DNA from: CAWHHZ01 sp963829355
Lineage (GTDB): Bacteria > Acidobacteriota > Thermoanaerobaculia > Gp7-AA8 > JAHWKK01
Direction of reading: 5' to 3'
Assembly: GCA_963829355.1 (NCBI GenBank)
Contig: CAWHHZ010000008.1
Coordinates: 124,001-188,000, forward strand
DNA: 64,000 nt
Positions 8,369 through 17,401 of this stretch are shown piece after piece. A program made the position numbers and the translations under genes. Positions within the stretch are counted from its first letter, which is position 1, and every line of letters begins with the position of its first letter. The notes below the pieces were generated by a model. That model was not told the DNA's origin, ran no database searches, and saw only the letters and a program-made list of their open reading frames with translations.

Positions 8369-8581
8369 GGGGTTCAGAGGTTCAGGGTTCAGGGGTTCAG
8401 GGGTTCAACTGAAAACGGTGGACGGGGAGGACGGGCGTGGACCCGGGTGGACGGAGTGGACAGAGACGTGGACGAAAGACTGGAAATGTCGCAGTGCCCA
8501 TGGTCCACGTTTTTGTCCACGTCTCTGTCCACCCACGTCCACGCGTCCACGCCAGTCCACGAGTTTGAGCTCTTGAACCCT
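8369..8581. repeat. Long inverted repeat with GGTTCAG and GTGGAC tandem units
   Basis: The region between two convergent genes begins with about five GGTTCAG-like units (8369-8408). Next come several GTGGAC units (8418-8475). The second half mirrors them: GTCCAC units (8503-8560) and TTGAACCC (8573-8580). A 22-base arm at about 8456-8477 pairs with 8510-8531 with one mismatch around a loop of roughly 30 bases. It could act as a two-way terminator, although no T-tract is present. Confidence 0.8.
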
Positions 8582-9756
8582 CAGCGTGCGTCGTACTCGA
8601 GTGCGAGGAGCGCGAGATCGTCCTCGAGCTCGAGCGTTCCACGGTGGGCGTCGAGAGCGTCAACGACGCTGGGACACGCGAGATCAAACTTTTCTTCTCG
8701 GGTCGACTCTGCCGCCTTGACGAGCCCCTCGATGCCGAACGGCTCTCCCGAGGAGTCAGCCTGCTCGATCAGACCATCGGTGTAGAGGAAGAGGCGGTCG
8801 CCGCGGTCGAGGGTGATCCTCATCTCCTCGCTCTCCGGGCGTCTTCCGACCCCGACCGGCGGCCCTCCAGCCTCGAGCAGCTCGAACGTATCCTTCCGCA
8901 ACAACACGGGAGGTGGGTGTCCGGCGTTCGCGTACACCACCTCACCACTCGCCGGATCGATCATCAGGAGCACGATCGTGAAATACCTGTTGAACCGGCT
9001 CATCGGAAACTGGTCTTCGAGAGAACGAACGACCGCCTCGGGGGACGGCGCGTGAGAGCGGTCCAGAATGAATGCCGAGTGGAGCTCCTGAAGGATCGCC
9101 TGCGCGACTGAGATGGTCACGAGCGCGGGAGGGACTCCGTGACCTGCGACGTCGACCAGATACATCGCCCACCACCCGTTCCCGACCGGGGCAACATTGA
9201 AGATGTCGCCCCCTATGTGCGTCGAGGGCGTGAACTCCCATCTGATCGCGAAACCCGGGATCGACAGCCCTGGCTGAGGAAGAAACGTCTGCTGCACCAT
9301 GCCCGCGGAGCGCAGATCCTCTTCGAGCATCTCCTGCTTTTCGGTCAGATCCCGGTTCGCATCGGTGAGCGACTGTGTCAGTTGCCGGATACGAAGCTGC
9401 GTCTTCACCCGCGCGAGCACTTCCTCGCGTTTGAACGGCTTCGTGACGTAGTCGGCAGCTCCGAGATCGAGGCCGCGTACCTTCGACGGAGTGTCGTCGA
9501 GTGCCGTGATGAAGATGACCGGCAGGTCCTCGTAGTCATCCTGCGCCTTGATCCAGCGACAAAGACCGAAACCGTCGAGCGCCCCCGGGAGCATCACGTC
9601 GAGCAGCACCAGATCCACTTTCGTTGATCGAATCCACTTGAGCGCCTCGGAGGCGTCTGCGGCCTCGACGATCGAATAGCCCGCCGCGGTCACAATCTCG
9701 ACGAGCGCCTTCCGATTTGCGGCAACATCCTCGACGATCAGGATCTGCTGACTCAT
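8581..9756 (-). CDS. Response regulator with PP2C-type serine phosphatase output (RsbU/SpoIIE class)
   Basis: Residues 1-120 form a receiver domain: acidic pocket VED at 8-10, phospho-acceptor Asp53 in LLDVMLPG, and VTKPF with the conserved Lys. A coiled linker (about 125-160) leads to a PP2C/SpoIIE phosphatase with GGDIF, VDVAGHGVPPAL, NAGHPPP, GVGRRP, FLYTDGLIE and a terminal DDLALLAL, matching the Asp ligands that hold two metals in this family. Proteins of this layout usually dephosphorylate an anti-sigma-factor antagonist in partner-switching stress control; no antagonist or anti-sigma kinase gene is adjacent. The start ATG overlaps the stop of the DUF4301 gene by four bases, so the two are translated together. 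Confidence 0.93.
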   Translation of the reverse strand: MSQQILIVEDVAANRKALVEIVTAAGYSIVEAADASEALKWIRSTKVDLVLLDVMLPGALDGFGLCRWIKAQDDYEDLPVIFITALDDTPSKVRGLDLGAADYVTKPFKREEVLARVKTQLRIRQLTQSLTDANRDLTEKQEMLEEDLRSAGMVQQTFLPQPGLSIPGFAIRWEFTPSTHIGGDIFNVAPVGNGWWAMYLVDVAGHGVPPALVTISVAQAILQELHSAFILDRSHAPSPEAVVRSLEDQFPMSRFNRYFTIVLLMIDPASGEVVYANAGHPPPVLLRKDTFELLEAGGPPVGVGRRPESEEMRITLDRGDRLFLYTDGLIEQADSSGEPFGIEGLVKAAESTREEKFDLACPSVVDALDAHRGTLELEDDLALLALEYDAR

Positions 9757-11270
9757 CCGCGCGAGTCCTCCGCGAGATGTGCGTCGCGAAGAAGATCGAA
9801 CACCGTCTTGACGGGAGCAAACGTGAAGGCGGGCAGCTCGACAAAAATCGAGTTCCAGCCTGCCATCGCACCGTTCCAGAGTCCCGGATGCTCGAGGGCA
9901 CGCAGCTCTCTGCCCTCGTGCGTCTTCTGCGCGACGAAGGCGGCATCATGATCGACGAACTTCGCCAGATCGTACGGCTCCCCCTTCGGGTCCCGCACTG
10001 CACATGCGATGGCGACCGGATTGAAGTGGGTGGATGAGCCGAAGATCTTCCTCTGCTTCGAATCATCCATGTCGATCTGCGACGACTCGACGATCTGGAG
10101 CGATTCCGATCCATCACGACCACGTACCCAGAACGGAGCCCCGCCCGGCTCTCCTTCGTTTCTCACGACGGCGCAAACACGCAGCGGATGCTGGAGAGCG
10201 TCACGGACGTGTCGTTTCATTGCTTCGACGTCATCGCGATCCCCTCGCCACGGGCGCCCGAATGTCTCGCTCACAAACGCCAGTGCGCGCGTCACCGCCG
10301 TATCGCCATCCTCGTCGATCGAGCGGAGCGCATTGCGAACGCGATCCTCGACACGACCCAGGTAGCCGATCAGTACCTGATACCAGCGAGCGACGGCTTC
10401 ATGAGCGTGCTGCGGTCTCACGTTATCGATGTTCTTGATGAAGACGACATCGCCGTCGAGGCGACTGAGATTTCGCAACAGAGCGCCGTGCCCTCCCGGA
10501 CGGAACAGAAGCCGCCTCTCATCAGTGCGAAACGGGTCCCCGGCCGGCGTGATGGCGAGAGTATCGGTGGAAGGATGCTGAACGGAGAAGGAGACGCGCG
10601 GTGTCAGACCGCTCTCCTGCTCCACTTCGACCGCGACACGCTTTTCCTCGATCGAAAAGCGACCGAGATCACTCTGCGGAACGGTGAAATGGAGAGACAT
10701 TTCACGGCCGTCTCCGAGAAACGTGACCCCTTCGCGAATCTGTTCTTCAAACGCGGTTCGCGCCTCGTCGCCGTACCGGTGAAAGAGAATCAGCCCCTTC
10801 GCGAGGTCCGCATATCCGAGACCATCAGAAGTGAGGAGAAGCCGGATGATCGTCCGCTTCTCCTCATCGGAAAGGCCGGATTCGAAGGAGATGCCCTCCT
10901 GTAGCGTCCGCTCCTCGAGGTACCCAGCGAATGGAAACTCATCCAGATTGTCGATGAAGCGCTGCGGCGCGCCTGCGAGTGATTGGGATGGCTCGAGCGC
11001 CGGCATCAGCTCCGAGAACATTCTCGTTGCGGCTCCGGAAGCGGGAACGAACTTCTGCAACCGGCCTTTCCTGGCCATTTCCCCGGCTTTCTCGACGAGA
11101 CTGTCCATCTCGGACTCCTCGATGATGACGATGCCGTCTCCCGCCGTCGCCGGACGGACGAGCTCCACACTGCTCGACGGTCGCCGCAGAAGATCGAGCT
11201 GACGTTCTGCTTCCTCCACCGTGATCTCCCGTCGTTCGAGCTCTTCCCTGTCGTGTTCGTTCCAGTCCAT
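9753..11270 (-). CDS. DUF4301 family protein
   Basis: This 505-residue soluble protein carries blocks I associate with DUF4301: KFVPASGAATRMFSELMP near residue 75, a central FHRYG, FRPGGHGALLRNL around 265 and FIKNIDNV directly after it. The Gly-rich SGAATRM and PGGHGAL patterns recall nucleotide-sugar pyrophosphorylases, so a nucleotidyltransferase-like fold is plausible, but no reaction is known to me for the family. It precedes and overlaps the response-regulator/phosphatase gene by four bases, suggesting one operon with coupled translation. ATG 11270 is the first start giving the full conserved region. A family A repeat lies upstream. Confidence 0.8.
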   Translation of the reverse strand: MDWNEHDREELERREITVEEAERQLDLLRRPSSSVELVRPATAGDGIVIIEESEMDSLVEKAGEMARKGRLQKFVPASGAATRMFSELMPALEPSQSLAGAPQRFIDNLDEFPFAGYLEERTLQEGISFESGLSDEEKRTIIRLLLTSDGLGYADLAKGLILFHRYGDEARTAFEEQIREGVTFLGDGREMSLHFTVPQSDLGRFSIEEKRVAVEVEQESGLTPRVSFSVQHPSTDTLAITPAGDPFRTDERRLLFRPGGHGALLRNLSRLDGDVVFIKNIDNVRPQHAHEAVARWYQVLIGYLGRVEDRVRNALRSIDEDGDTAVTRALAFVSETFGRPWRGDRDDVEAMKRHVRDALQHPLRVCAVVRNEGEPGGAPFWVRGRDGSESLQIVESSQIDMDDSKQRKIFGSSTHFNPVAIACAVRDPKGEPYDLAKFVDHDAAFVAQKTHEGRELRALEHPGLWNGAMAGWNSIFVELPAFTFAPVKTVFDLLRDAHLAEDSRG

Positions 11271-11410
11271 CTACCATCTCCGTTCGATCCGCGCTGTTCG
11301 CCAGCGGTCATCCGCGATTCACAATTTACAGAGAGCATCGTGGATTCACAAAATGATCCCGGCCGTCAGACTCCCCACTTCAACTACAAGTTACTGAAAG
11401 ATGATGACCT

Positions 11411-11524
11411 GTCATCCTGAGCCGCCGGAGCGCAGCGGAGGACGGTCGAAGGATCGCGTACGGCCCGACTCTCAGCCCGGAAAGTACGCGACAGTCAGGC
11501 CTTACGCGATTCGCTCAGGATGAC
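11411..11524. repeat. Family A palindromic repeat, copy 3
   Basis: Bounded by GTCATCCTGAGCCGCCGG and GCTCAGGATGAC. An inner inverted pair, GACTCTCAGCCCGG with the later GCGACAGTC, is also present as in other copies. It occupies most of the gap between the divergent DUF4301 and VWA genes. Confidence 0.87.
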
Positions 11525-11662
11525 TGTCGCTTCTGCAATCGCTCCTGTCTCCGCGCGGCTCGTGAATTCTTCGTTACGGAGGACGCTCCGGTGCACTCTC
11601 ATGACCGAGACTCTGACACTTGCGGAATTGAGGAATCGTGCTGCCGCTTCCGGAGAGATGAG

Positions 11663-14600
11663 ATGAGGCAAATGGAGAGAATCATGTGCGTCCTTCCGGC
11701 CGTCCTTCTATGGGCGGTCTCGCTGCCGGCTCAGGAGCAACCCTCCTTCCGCGACAGTGTCGAGGTGCGCGTGATCAATCTCGACGTCGTCGTGGAGGAC
11801 GCGGCCGGGAAACCCGTCACGGGACTCTCCCCCTCCGATTTCGAGATCCTCGAGAACGGAAAGGTCCAGCCGATCACGAATTTCGCGGAGTATCAATCGG
11901 GCACGTTCGTCGAGCCTCCCGAGGATGCTCCGGCAGCAACGCAGTACGTTCGTCCGGCGGAAACGCGCCAGCCGCGAACCATCGTGTTTCTGATCGATGC
12001 ATTCAATCAGACGCCCAACGTGCGGGAGGAGCTGTTCACCCGCATCCGTGAGTTCACGCGTGACGGGCTGGAGCCGGGAGACCGGGCCGCCCTCTTCAAT
12101 TGGCGCAAAAGCATCATGACCGTGGTGCCTCTCACTACCGATCTTCGTCTGATCGACCGGGCTCTATCTCAGATGGGGGGGATGCAGCTCCCTGCCGAGG
12201 ATCAGGCGATGGACGGAATCGTTCAGTTTCTCGAGGAGGCTGACGCGTTCGAGCAAGGGTTGGGCGACGCGGGAGCCTCATCTCTCGCGGCCCAGATGGA
12301 AACGACGATCCGCCATTGCGCCGAGGAGTACCTCTCGGAGATGGAAGGCAAGAGTATCGCCCTGCGCAGCATGATTGATTCGCTGGCGGGAATCGAGGGC
12401 CGGAAAATACTCGTCTACGTCGCCGGACGCTTCCCCGCCGACACCGCCACGTACTGCCAGTCGATCCTCCGGACCCCGGCGCTGGGTCCGGCGAACTTCA
12501 CATTCCGTGCGGGGACTTTCAGCACCGATCGCCTCGTGGACAAAGTGACGGACGCCGCGAATGCTGCCGGCGTCACGTTCTACCCCATCCGGCCGAGAAC
12601 GAGTGCGCGCCGCACGACAGCGGTCGAGTACACGACCGAGTCGAGCACCGGAGCCAGCGAAGAGCTGGGCGACACGCTCGTGATGATGAACGATGCCGAC
12701 GCGCTCGCCACACTCGCCGAGAAAACCGGAGGCCGTCTCGCGGTGGGAGATCACCTCATCGACGAGCTCCTCCCTTCCATCCTCTCCGATCTCGACAATT
12801 ACTATTCACTCGGCTATCGCGCGACCTCGGATGGAGGTGATCGGCAGCGAGACCTCACCGTCCGGATGAAGAACCGTTCTCTCCGGGCCAGGGCCCGCGA
12901 CGCCTTCGTCGAAAAGTCGCGACTCTCAGAAATCAAAGACCAGTTGATCGCCAATCTGTTCGGGGAGCCCCGAAAGGGTGACATCGAGCTCGATGTCATC
13001 GTCGGAGAGCCGGTCCCAGGCCGTCGTGGCCGCTCGACGCTTCCGGTGGAAGTGCGCATTCCGCTCGACCAGCTCATCTACGAGGGGCAGACTCCCGTCA
13101 GTGAGGTCCGCCTCCTCTCCGCCGCCGGAACGACTCCGGGATCCACGACCGAGATCTCCGAGACCGTGAAGCGCATCGAGAAACCACCGGCCGACCTGGA
13201 CGCTCCTTTCATTACCTGGAAAGTCGACCTCGTGCTGCCGGAGGGAGGAACGAAGGTCGCGTTCGGCGTCCTCGACGAGGTCTCCGGCCTTGTTGGATTC
13301 GTGACAGTCGATCGGACGACCGAATCGATCGAGCGCGCTGAGGCCGCGGCCCTGGCAGGTCTGAGCGAGTGGGAACGGGTCCTCGAAAAAGGCCACCGCA
13401 AGGGTAAGCCGCTCCTCGTCTACTTCCGGCCGGAGCCATGCTATCGCCGTGAAGGGTTCAACAAGATTCCGATCTGTGACCAGTTCGAGAGTGACGTTCT
13501 CAGCCATCCGGAAATTGCGCAGCGTCTCCAGAGCTTCGAGCTCATTCGCTGGACACCGGGGGTGGGACTCGCCGACTGGCCGAAAGACCGGGCCGGTCTC
13601 GCCTTGATGAGAATCGACGGACAGCCGATCGTGCAGTGGACTGATCTTCTCGACGGCGCCAATCTCGCGAGGGTTCTCGACACGCTGATCCCGCACGCGC
13701 GGGAGTTCGTACGCATCAACGAACTGACCCGGCTGCACCGGATCGATGAGGCCGATCTGGCCACGGCGATGCTCAAGATCAGGTTCGGACTGCGGCGTGA
13801 AGCAATCGAGACACTCGAACGTCTGAAGAGAGAGAATCCGGAATTTCGCGAGATCTCGTCAGTGCGGCTCGCGTATCTGGATGCCGCCGAAAACAGAGGC
13901 CGCGGCCTTCGGGAGCTTCACACCTTGATCCCGAAGCTTTCGGATCCTACTGCAGTCGGTGAAGGGTGGCTTGCGGTCGCTGCGCTCACCTCAGGGGAGG
14001 AGAAGCTTCAGGCTCTGCGCTCGGCTCTGGAAATCTCGCCTGACGGCAGCTCGCAGAAGATCATCGCGCAGAGCGAGCTCGATGCGCTGGTTGCTCCTGA
14101 GCCAGACCAGTCCGTCATTCAGGTCGCACCGGTACCGATCGCATCGGGTCGCACCGAGATCCGCACCGTCGTGCGATCGTCGAAGGTCGACTCGGTCGAG
14201 TTCGTACTCGACGGCCGCTCCATCGCGAAAGATGAAGCCGCTCCGTTTCGCGCGAGCGTCGATCTCGAGCGTCTGCCGGCGAGGCATGATCTGAAGGTCA
14301 TCGCTCGGGACCCCCGCGGTTCCGTGATCGGAGAAGACGTCCTCGTGCTCAATGGCAACAGCGACTCGCTCTGGGTGAGATTCATCGCGCCCGAGCTCGA
14401 TCAGGCCTCAGGCGAAACGCCGGTGGAGCTCGTGCTGCAGGTTCCGCAGAACCAGATGCTCAGATCGGTGAAAATTGATCACGACGGCGATGTCATCGCG
14501 CTCGAGGGACCGCCCTACCGCACGAACGTCACGATTGACCCCGCTGCGGGAATCTCCGTGCTTCAGGCGACGGTCACACTGGAAAATGGTGAGACCGCGG

Positions 14601-15484
14601 GAGACACGAAGATTCTCAACGGCGCCGGGCTTGCCGAGACGACCGGTGTCCATCTGGTCGAGATTCCTCTCGTGCCAATGGGAAACCAGACCCCGAGGCT
14701 CGATCAGATCCGTCTGTTCGAGTCGGGCCAGGCGCGCGAGATCGAGGCTCTGATTGGTTCCGACGAGGCTCCGCTCACGCTCGGGCTCGTCATCGACACC
14801 TCCACCAGCATGAACGACCGTATCCTGGACGTGCAGTCGGCCGCCGTTACCTTCGTCGAACAGGTGCTCCGTCCCCAGGACCGCGGCTTCCTCATCTCCT
14901 TCGATTCCGAGCCTCATCTCGACGTGCAGCCGACCGCGGATCAGCCGCGCCTCGTCCGGGGGATCCGTGCGCTCTCCCCGGGCGGCAAGACGGCTCTGTT
15001 CGACGCAATGATGCTCGGCCTTCTGCAGTACGAGACTCTCGGCGGGCGCCGCGCGATGGTCGTGTTCAGCGATGGCGAGGACAGCATCAGCCGGTACAAA
15101 CTCGAGGATATCTCCGAGGTTGCCAGAAGGACAGGAATCCCGATCTATCTGGTGCGTGCATGGTCCGAAGAGGAGCGGGAGCGTCTCGCACCGCAGAACG
15201 TTCCGACGTTTCGGAGCTCGTCGACCAACACGGTCCTGCAGCGGCAACAGCAACAGCGCCTGGAGCATCTGTCGCGTGAGACCGGCGGAACGTTTTTCGA
15301 CCTGAGCTCGCTCTCGGCGATCGATGAAGTGTTCGCCGAGATCGGCCGCCTCGTCCGCCGCCAGGTGCTCCTGACTTACCTCACCGAGACCAGCCCGAAC
15401 CAGGAGTGGCGCCCGATCGAAGTGAGAGTCGAAGGTCGCGCCGAAGTCAAAGCACCTCAGGGCTACTACGCGAGACCGAACTAG
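11663..15484 (+). CDS. Giant secreted protein with two VWA domains and a thioredoxin-like middle
   Basis: The 1273-residue product starts with a signal peptide ending LPAQ. Residues about 25-390 hold the acidobacterial VWFA-related domain (VRVINLDVVVEDAAGKPVTG, then TIVFLIDAF with Asp112) whose MIDAS-like motif is degenerate (DAFNQ instead of DxSxS). The middle contains a thioredoxin-like stretch (KPLLVYFRPEPCYRR) and a helical TPR-like part (REAIETLERLKRENP), then beta-sandwich segments. A second, canonical VWA domain follows with an intact MIDAS, DTSTS at 1045-1049, and FSDGEDS. Such proteins are probably metal-dependent adhesion or assembly factors outside the cytoplasm. ATG 11663 is preferred over 11591 because GGAGAG lies five bases upstream and the signal peptide then comes first. 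A shorter paralogue is at 58343-60082. Confidence 0.9.
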   Translation: MRQMERIMCVLPAVLLWAVSLPAQEQPSFRDSVEVRVINLDVVVEDAAGKPVTGLSPSDFEILENGKVQPITNFAEYQSGTFVEPPEDAPAATQYVRPAETRQPRTIVFLIDAFNQTPNVREELFTRIREFTRDGLEPGDRAALFNWRKSIMTVVPLTTDLRLIDRALSQMGGMQLPAEDQAMDGIVQFLEEADAFEQGLGDAGASSLAAQMETTIRHCAEEYLSEMEGKSIALRSMIDSLAGIEGRKILVYVAGRFPADTATYCQSILRTPALGPANFTFRAGTFSTDRLVDKVTDAANAAGVTFYPIRPRTSARRTTAVEYTTESSTGASEELGDTLVMMNDADALATLAEKTGGRLAVGDHLIDELLPSILSDLDNYYSLGYRATSDGGDRQRDLTVRMKNRSLRARARDAFVEKSRLSEIKDQLIANLFGEPRKGDIELDVIVGEPVPGRRGRSTLPVEVRIPLDQLIYEGQTPVSEVRLLSAAGTTPGSTTEISETVKRIEKPPADLDAPFITWKVDLVLPEGGTKVAFGVLDEVSGLVGFVTVDRTTESIERAEAAALAGLSEWERVLEKGHRKGKPLLVYFRPEPCYRREGFNKIPICDQFESDVLSHPEIAQRLQSFELIRWTPGVGLADWPKDRAGLALMRIDGQPIVQWTDLLDGANLARVLDTLIPHAREFVRINELTRLHRIDEADLATAMLKIRFGLRREAIETLERLKRENPEFREISSVRLAYLDAAENRGRGLRELHTLIPKLSDPTAVGEGWLAVAALTSGEEKLQALRSALEISPDGSSQKIIAQSELDALVAPEPDQSVIQVAPVPIASGRTEIRTVVRSSKVDSVEFVLDGRSIAKDEAAPFRASVDLERLPARHDLKVIARDPRGSVIGEDVLVLNGNSDSLWVRFIAPELDQASGETPVELVLQVPQNQMLRSVKIDHDGDVIALEGPPYRTNVTIDPAAGISVLQATVTLENGETAGDTKILNGAGLAETTGVHLVEIPLVPMGNQTPRLDQIRLFESGQAREIEALIGSDEAPLTLGLVIDTSTSMNDRILDVQSAAVTFVEQVLRPQDRGFLISFDSEPHLDVQPTADQPRLVRGIRALSPGGKTALFDAMMLGLLQYETLGGRRAMVVFSDGEDSISRYKLEDISEVARRTGIPIYLVRAWSEEERERLAPQNVPTFRSSSTNTVLQRQQQQRLEHLSRETGGTFFDLSSLSAIDEVFAEIGRLVRRQVLLTYLTETSPNQEWRPIEVRVEGRAEVKAPQGYYARPN

Positions 15485-15514
15485 GCCGCCGATCTTTAGG
15501 AAGATCCCACGCAT

Positions 15515-15668
15515 GTCATCCTGAGCCGCCGGATCCCGCGAAGCGGGAGGAGGCCTGCCCTGAGCGAAGCCGAAGGGACGGTCGAAGGATCGCGTACGAT
15601 CCGACTGTCAGCACGGAAAGAACGCGACAGTCAGGACGTACGCGATCCTTCGCTTCGCTCAGGATGAC
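15515..15668. repeat. Family A palindromic repeat, copy 4
   Basis: The longest simple copy, bounded by GTCATCCTGAGCCGCCGG and CTCAGGATGAC, with the extra insert CCTGCCCTGAGCGAAGCCGA in its left arm. It lies between the convergent VWA gene and the DHFR-like gene. Confidence 0.88.
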
Positions 15669-15730
15669 ATGTGCCAAATGGTCCATTAGAAGGCGCCGCG
15701 AGAGCTGGGGACACCGCTGACAGCTCGGGT

Positions 15731-16294
15731 TCAGCAGCCGGGTACGCGCCGGTAGTGCATGGCGACCGCGCCGTTGCGGAGCGGCGTCGCTGAAACCAGC
15801 TCGAGCCGTCGCCTGCCGGGCAGCCCACTCTGGTACAGGGTCGGCCCGTGACCGGCGATTCTGGGGTGGACGAGAAATTTGTATTCGTCGATCAGATCCA
15901 GCCGGTCCAGTTCGGTCGCAAGCCTGCCGCTTCCGAGGAGCACGCCGGCAGGGGTCGTGTCCTTGAGTTTCTGCACGCTCGCACGCAGGTCGCCGGTGAT
16001 GTGGTGGCTGTTGGACCACGGGAAGTCAGTTCGGGTCGACGACACCACGTACTTCGGCTTGGCCTCCAGCTTGACCGCCCACTCGCGCATCGCCGGCGGC
16101 GCCTCTTCGTCACCGCGGGCGACCGCCGGCCAGTAGGCCTCCATCATCTCGTAGGTGACGCGACCCCAGAGCATCGCCCCGCCCTCGTCCATGAGGCGTG
16201 TGAAGAATGCGTGTGTTTCGTCGTCGGCGATCCCCTCCCGGTGGTCGACGCAGCCGTCCAGGGTGAGGTTGAGGCTGAAGGTCAGAAGTCCCAT
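15731..16294 (-). CDS. Dihydrofolate-reductase-family (RibD C-terminal-like) protein
   Basis: The 187-residue protein begins LLTFSLNLTLDGCVD and contains MLWGRVTYEMMEAYWP, KYVVSSTR and VLLGSGRLATELDRLDLIDEYKFLVHP, the order seen in small DHFR/RibD-C domain proteins (YyaP/YwjB type). The fold binds NADPH; the substrate of these stand-alone forms is generally unknown, so I would not call it a dihydrofolate reductase. Length is normal for the group. It is a single gene that converges with the giant VWA gene across a family A repeat; the side upstream of its start is gene-free for about 500 bp. Confidence 0.87.
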   Translation of the reverse strand: MGLLTFSLNLTLDGCVDHREGIADDETHAFFTRLMDEGGAMLWGRVTYEMMEAYWPAVARGDEEAPPAMREWAVKLEAKPKYVVSSTRTDFPWSNSHHITGDLRASVQKLKDTTPAGVLLGSGRLATELDRLDLIDEYKFLVHPRIAGHGPTLYQSGLPGRRRLELVSATPLRNGAVAMHYRRVPGC

Positions 16295-16811
16295 GCGTAT
16301 TGACTCCGGCGTGTGCCCGGATCAGGTGCACCAACGCGATCGACATCTGTCATCGGGCCTACCGCTTCTTCCCCCCGACGCCAGGCACTGCCGTGACTTG
16401 GGTAATTCCTGTCTACCTTGCGGGCGGGCATGCTGGTCTCCTGTGCCTCGGAAGTGTGTCGGCCAACGATCCCCCGTTCACCGGCGCGGATACGCACCGG
16501 AGACGGTGAATTCATGCGTAATGGTACAGCGTGCCCGCGTCCGGTGGAACGGGTCGGTTGGCGGCAGGAGCGCTCAGGAGACGAGACCCACCACGACCAT
16601 GAGCGCCCCGGCCACCGTGACAACCGCGCGAGTGTGCGACCGAGCGGAGCAAACTTTTTCTAAGGGCCTGCGCATTCTTGACTGGATCTCGCACGAAAGG
16701 TGTGCAGATCTTTCCTCTCCGCCCGCCCATTTCTGGCAACCCGATTGCACATGTTATTAGGCATAACGGAGGCAGCAAGCCTCCCCTCATCAGAACGAAA
16801 GGAGAACAGAA
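16295..16811. other. Gene-free spacer
   Basis: No convincing gene is seen. The longest open frames are artefacts of GC bias. A 6-bp stem GGAGGC/GCCTCC (16769-16785) lies just before the ribosome binding site of the micro-protein gene and might be part of its leader. A 33-codon frame with one hydrophobic segment (16574-16675, minus) has no ribosome binding site. Confidence 0.4.
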
Positions 16812-17003
16812 ATGAAGGACCAAAACAGCAGAGAACGATCCATCCCGAGACATGGCGAGGAGAGCAGAACGGAGCGCGAAGGGTTCCGAGGTTCCTCACG
16901 GCCGGGACGCGAAGAGAGCCAAACCAGCCGCGAGAGAAGCGATCGAAGTGATCGGAACCGTTCGGACTCGCGTACGAGTCCCGACAGTCGCGATCTCGAG
17001 TAG
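16812..17003 (+). CDS. Arg/Ser/Glu-rich disordered micro-protein
   Basis: The 63-residue product has almost no hydrophobic residues and consists mainly of Arg, Ser, Glu, Asp, Gly and Gln, with RS, SRE and DRS dipeptide-like repeats (for example SRERSDRSDRNRSDSR). It must be intrinsically disordered. That it is a true gene is supported by AAGGAG seven bases before the ATG and a well-formed terminator 26 bp after the stop. I do not recognise a family. RS-rich, highly charged peptides often bind nucleic acid or act as hydrophilic stress proteins, which is an inference only. No neighbour shares its strand within 1 kb, so it appears to be monocistronic. Confidence 0.72.
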   Translation: MKDQNSRERSIPRHGEESRTEREGFRGSSRPGREESQTSRERSDRSDRNRSDSRTSPDSRDLE

Positions 17004-17028
17004 CACATTGATCACTCCTGAACGCTGA

Positions 17029-17060
17029 AAGGCCGTGACATCGTCACGGCCTTTCTGTTC
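17029..17060 (+). terminator. Rho-independent terminator after the RS-rich micro-gene
   Basis: A perfect 12-bp stem, AAAGGCCGTGAC with GTCACGGCCTTT (17029-17040 and 17044-17055), encloses loop ATC and runs into the T-rich TTTCTGTTCT. Confidence 0.9.
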
Positions 17061-17349
17061 TGCGGCGAGCGTTTCTTCCAGGGCTCACAGCAGATTGCCA
17101 ACGCCGTTCGCCGCTTTCTCCTTCAGACGCTCCCACCACGACCGCTTTTTGATAGAGAAACAGGACGGTGACTCCAGCCTCCGCGCGTTCGCACAGGATC
17201 TCCCGCACCTCGTCGGCCAGATCTCCCTCGCGGTACCAGAACACGAACCATGTGATCAGCTTCTCCGCCCGGCGCAGTTCCTCGAACAGGCGCGGGTACG
17301 TCCCGTTCCCGATGATGAGCAGAACAACCATCAGAGTGATCGGGTTCAA
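17044..17349 (-). pseudogene. Truncated phospholipase D/cardiolipin-synthase-like fragment
   Basis: After a short hydrophobic lead, residues 14-66 (GNGTYPRLFEELRRAEKLIT, then FVFWYREGDLADEVREILC and ERAEAGVTVLFLY) match the region before the first HKD motif of cardiolipin synthases, where a line such as NG..FP..L..I..A...I......I.DG..G..I.....ERA..GV.V..L is typical. The first HKD motif and everything after it are missing; homology stops at FLYQ and the frame ends inside the terminator of the neighbouring micro-gene. It starts with TTG. I read it as a decayed gene end rather than a working enzyme, although an expressed fragment cannot be ruled out. Confidence 0.5.
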
Positions 17350-17401
17350 ATGGCGAACCAGTCATCAATGATGGTTCCTGTCCTGGTTGAACAAACCTCA
17401 G

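Noticed and set aside
9753..11270. Naming the DUF4301 protein a nucleotide-sugar pyrophosphorylase
   Set aside because: Only a loose Gly-rich resemblance is visible and no substrate-binding motif is clear.
15731..16294. Calling the DHFR-like gene folA or ribD
   Set aside because: It matches only the general fold; folA signature residues and the RibD deaminase domain are absent.
16574..16675. 33-codon frame with a hydrophobic end on the minus strand
   Set aside because: It has no ribosome binding site and no recognisable family; the segment could arise by chance in GC-rich DNA.
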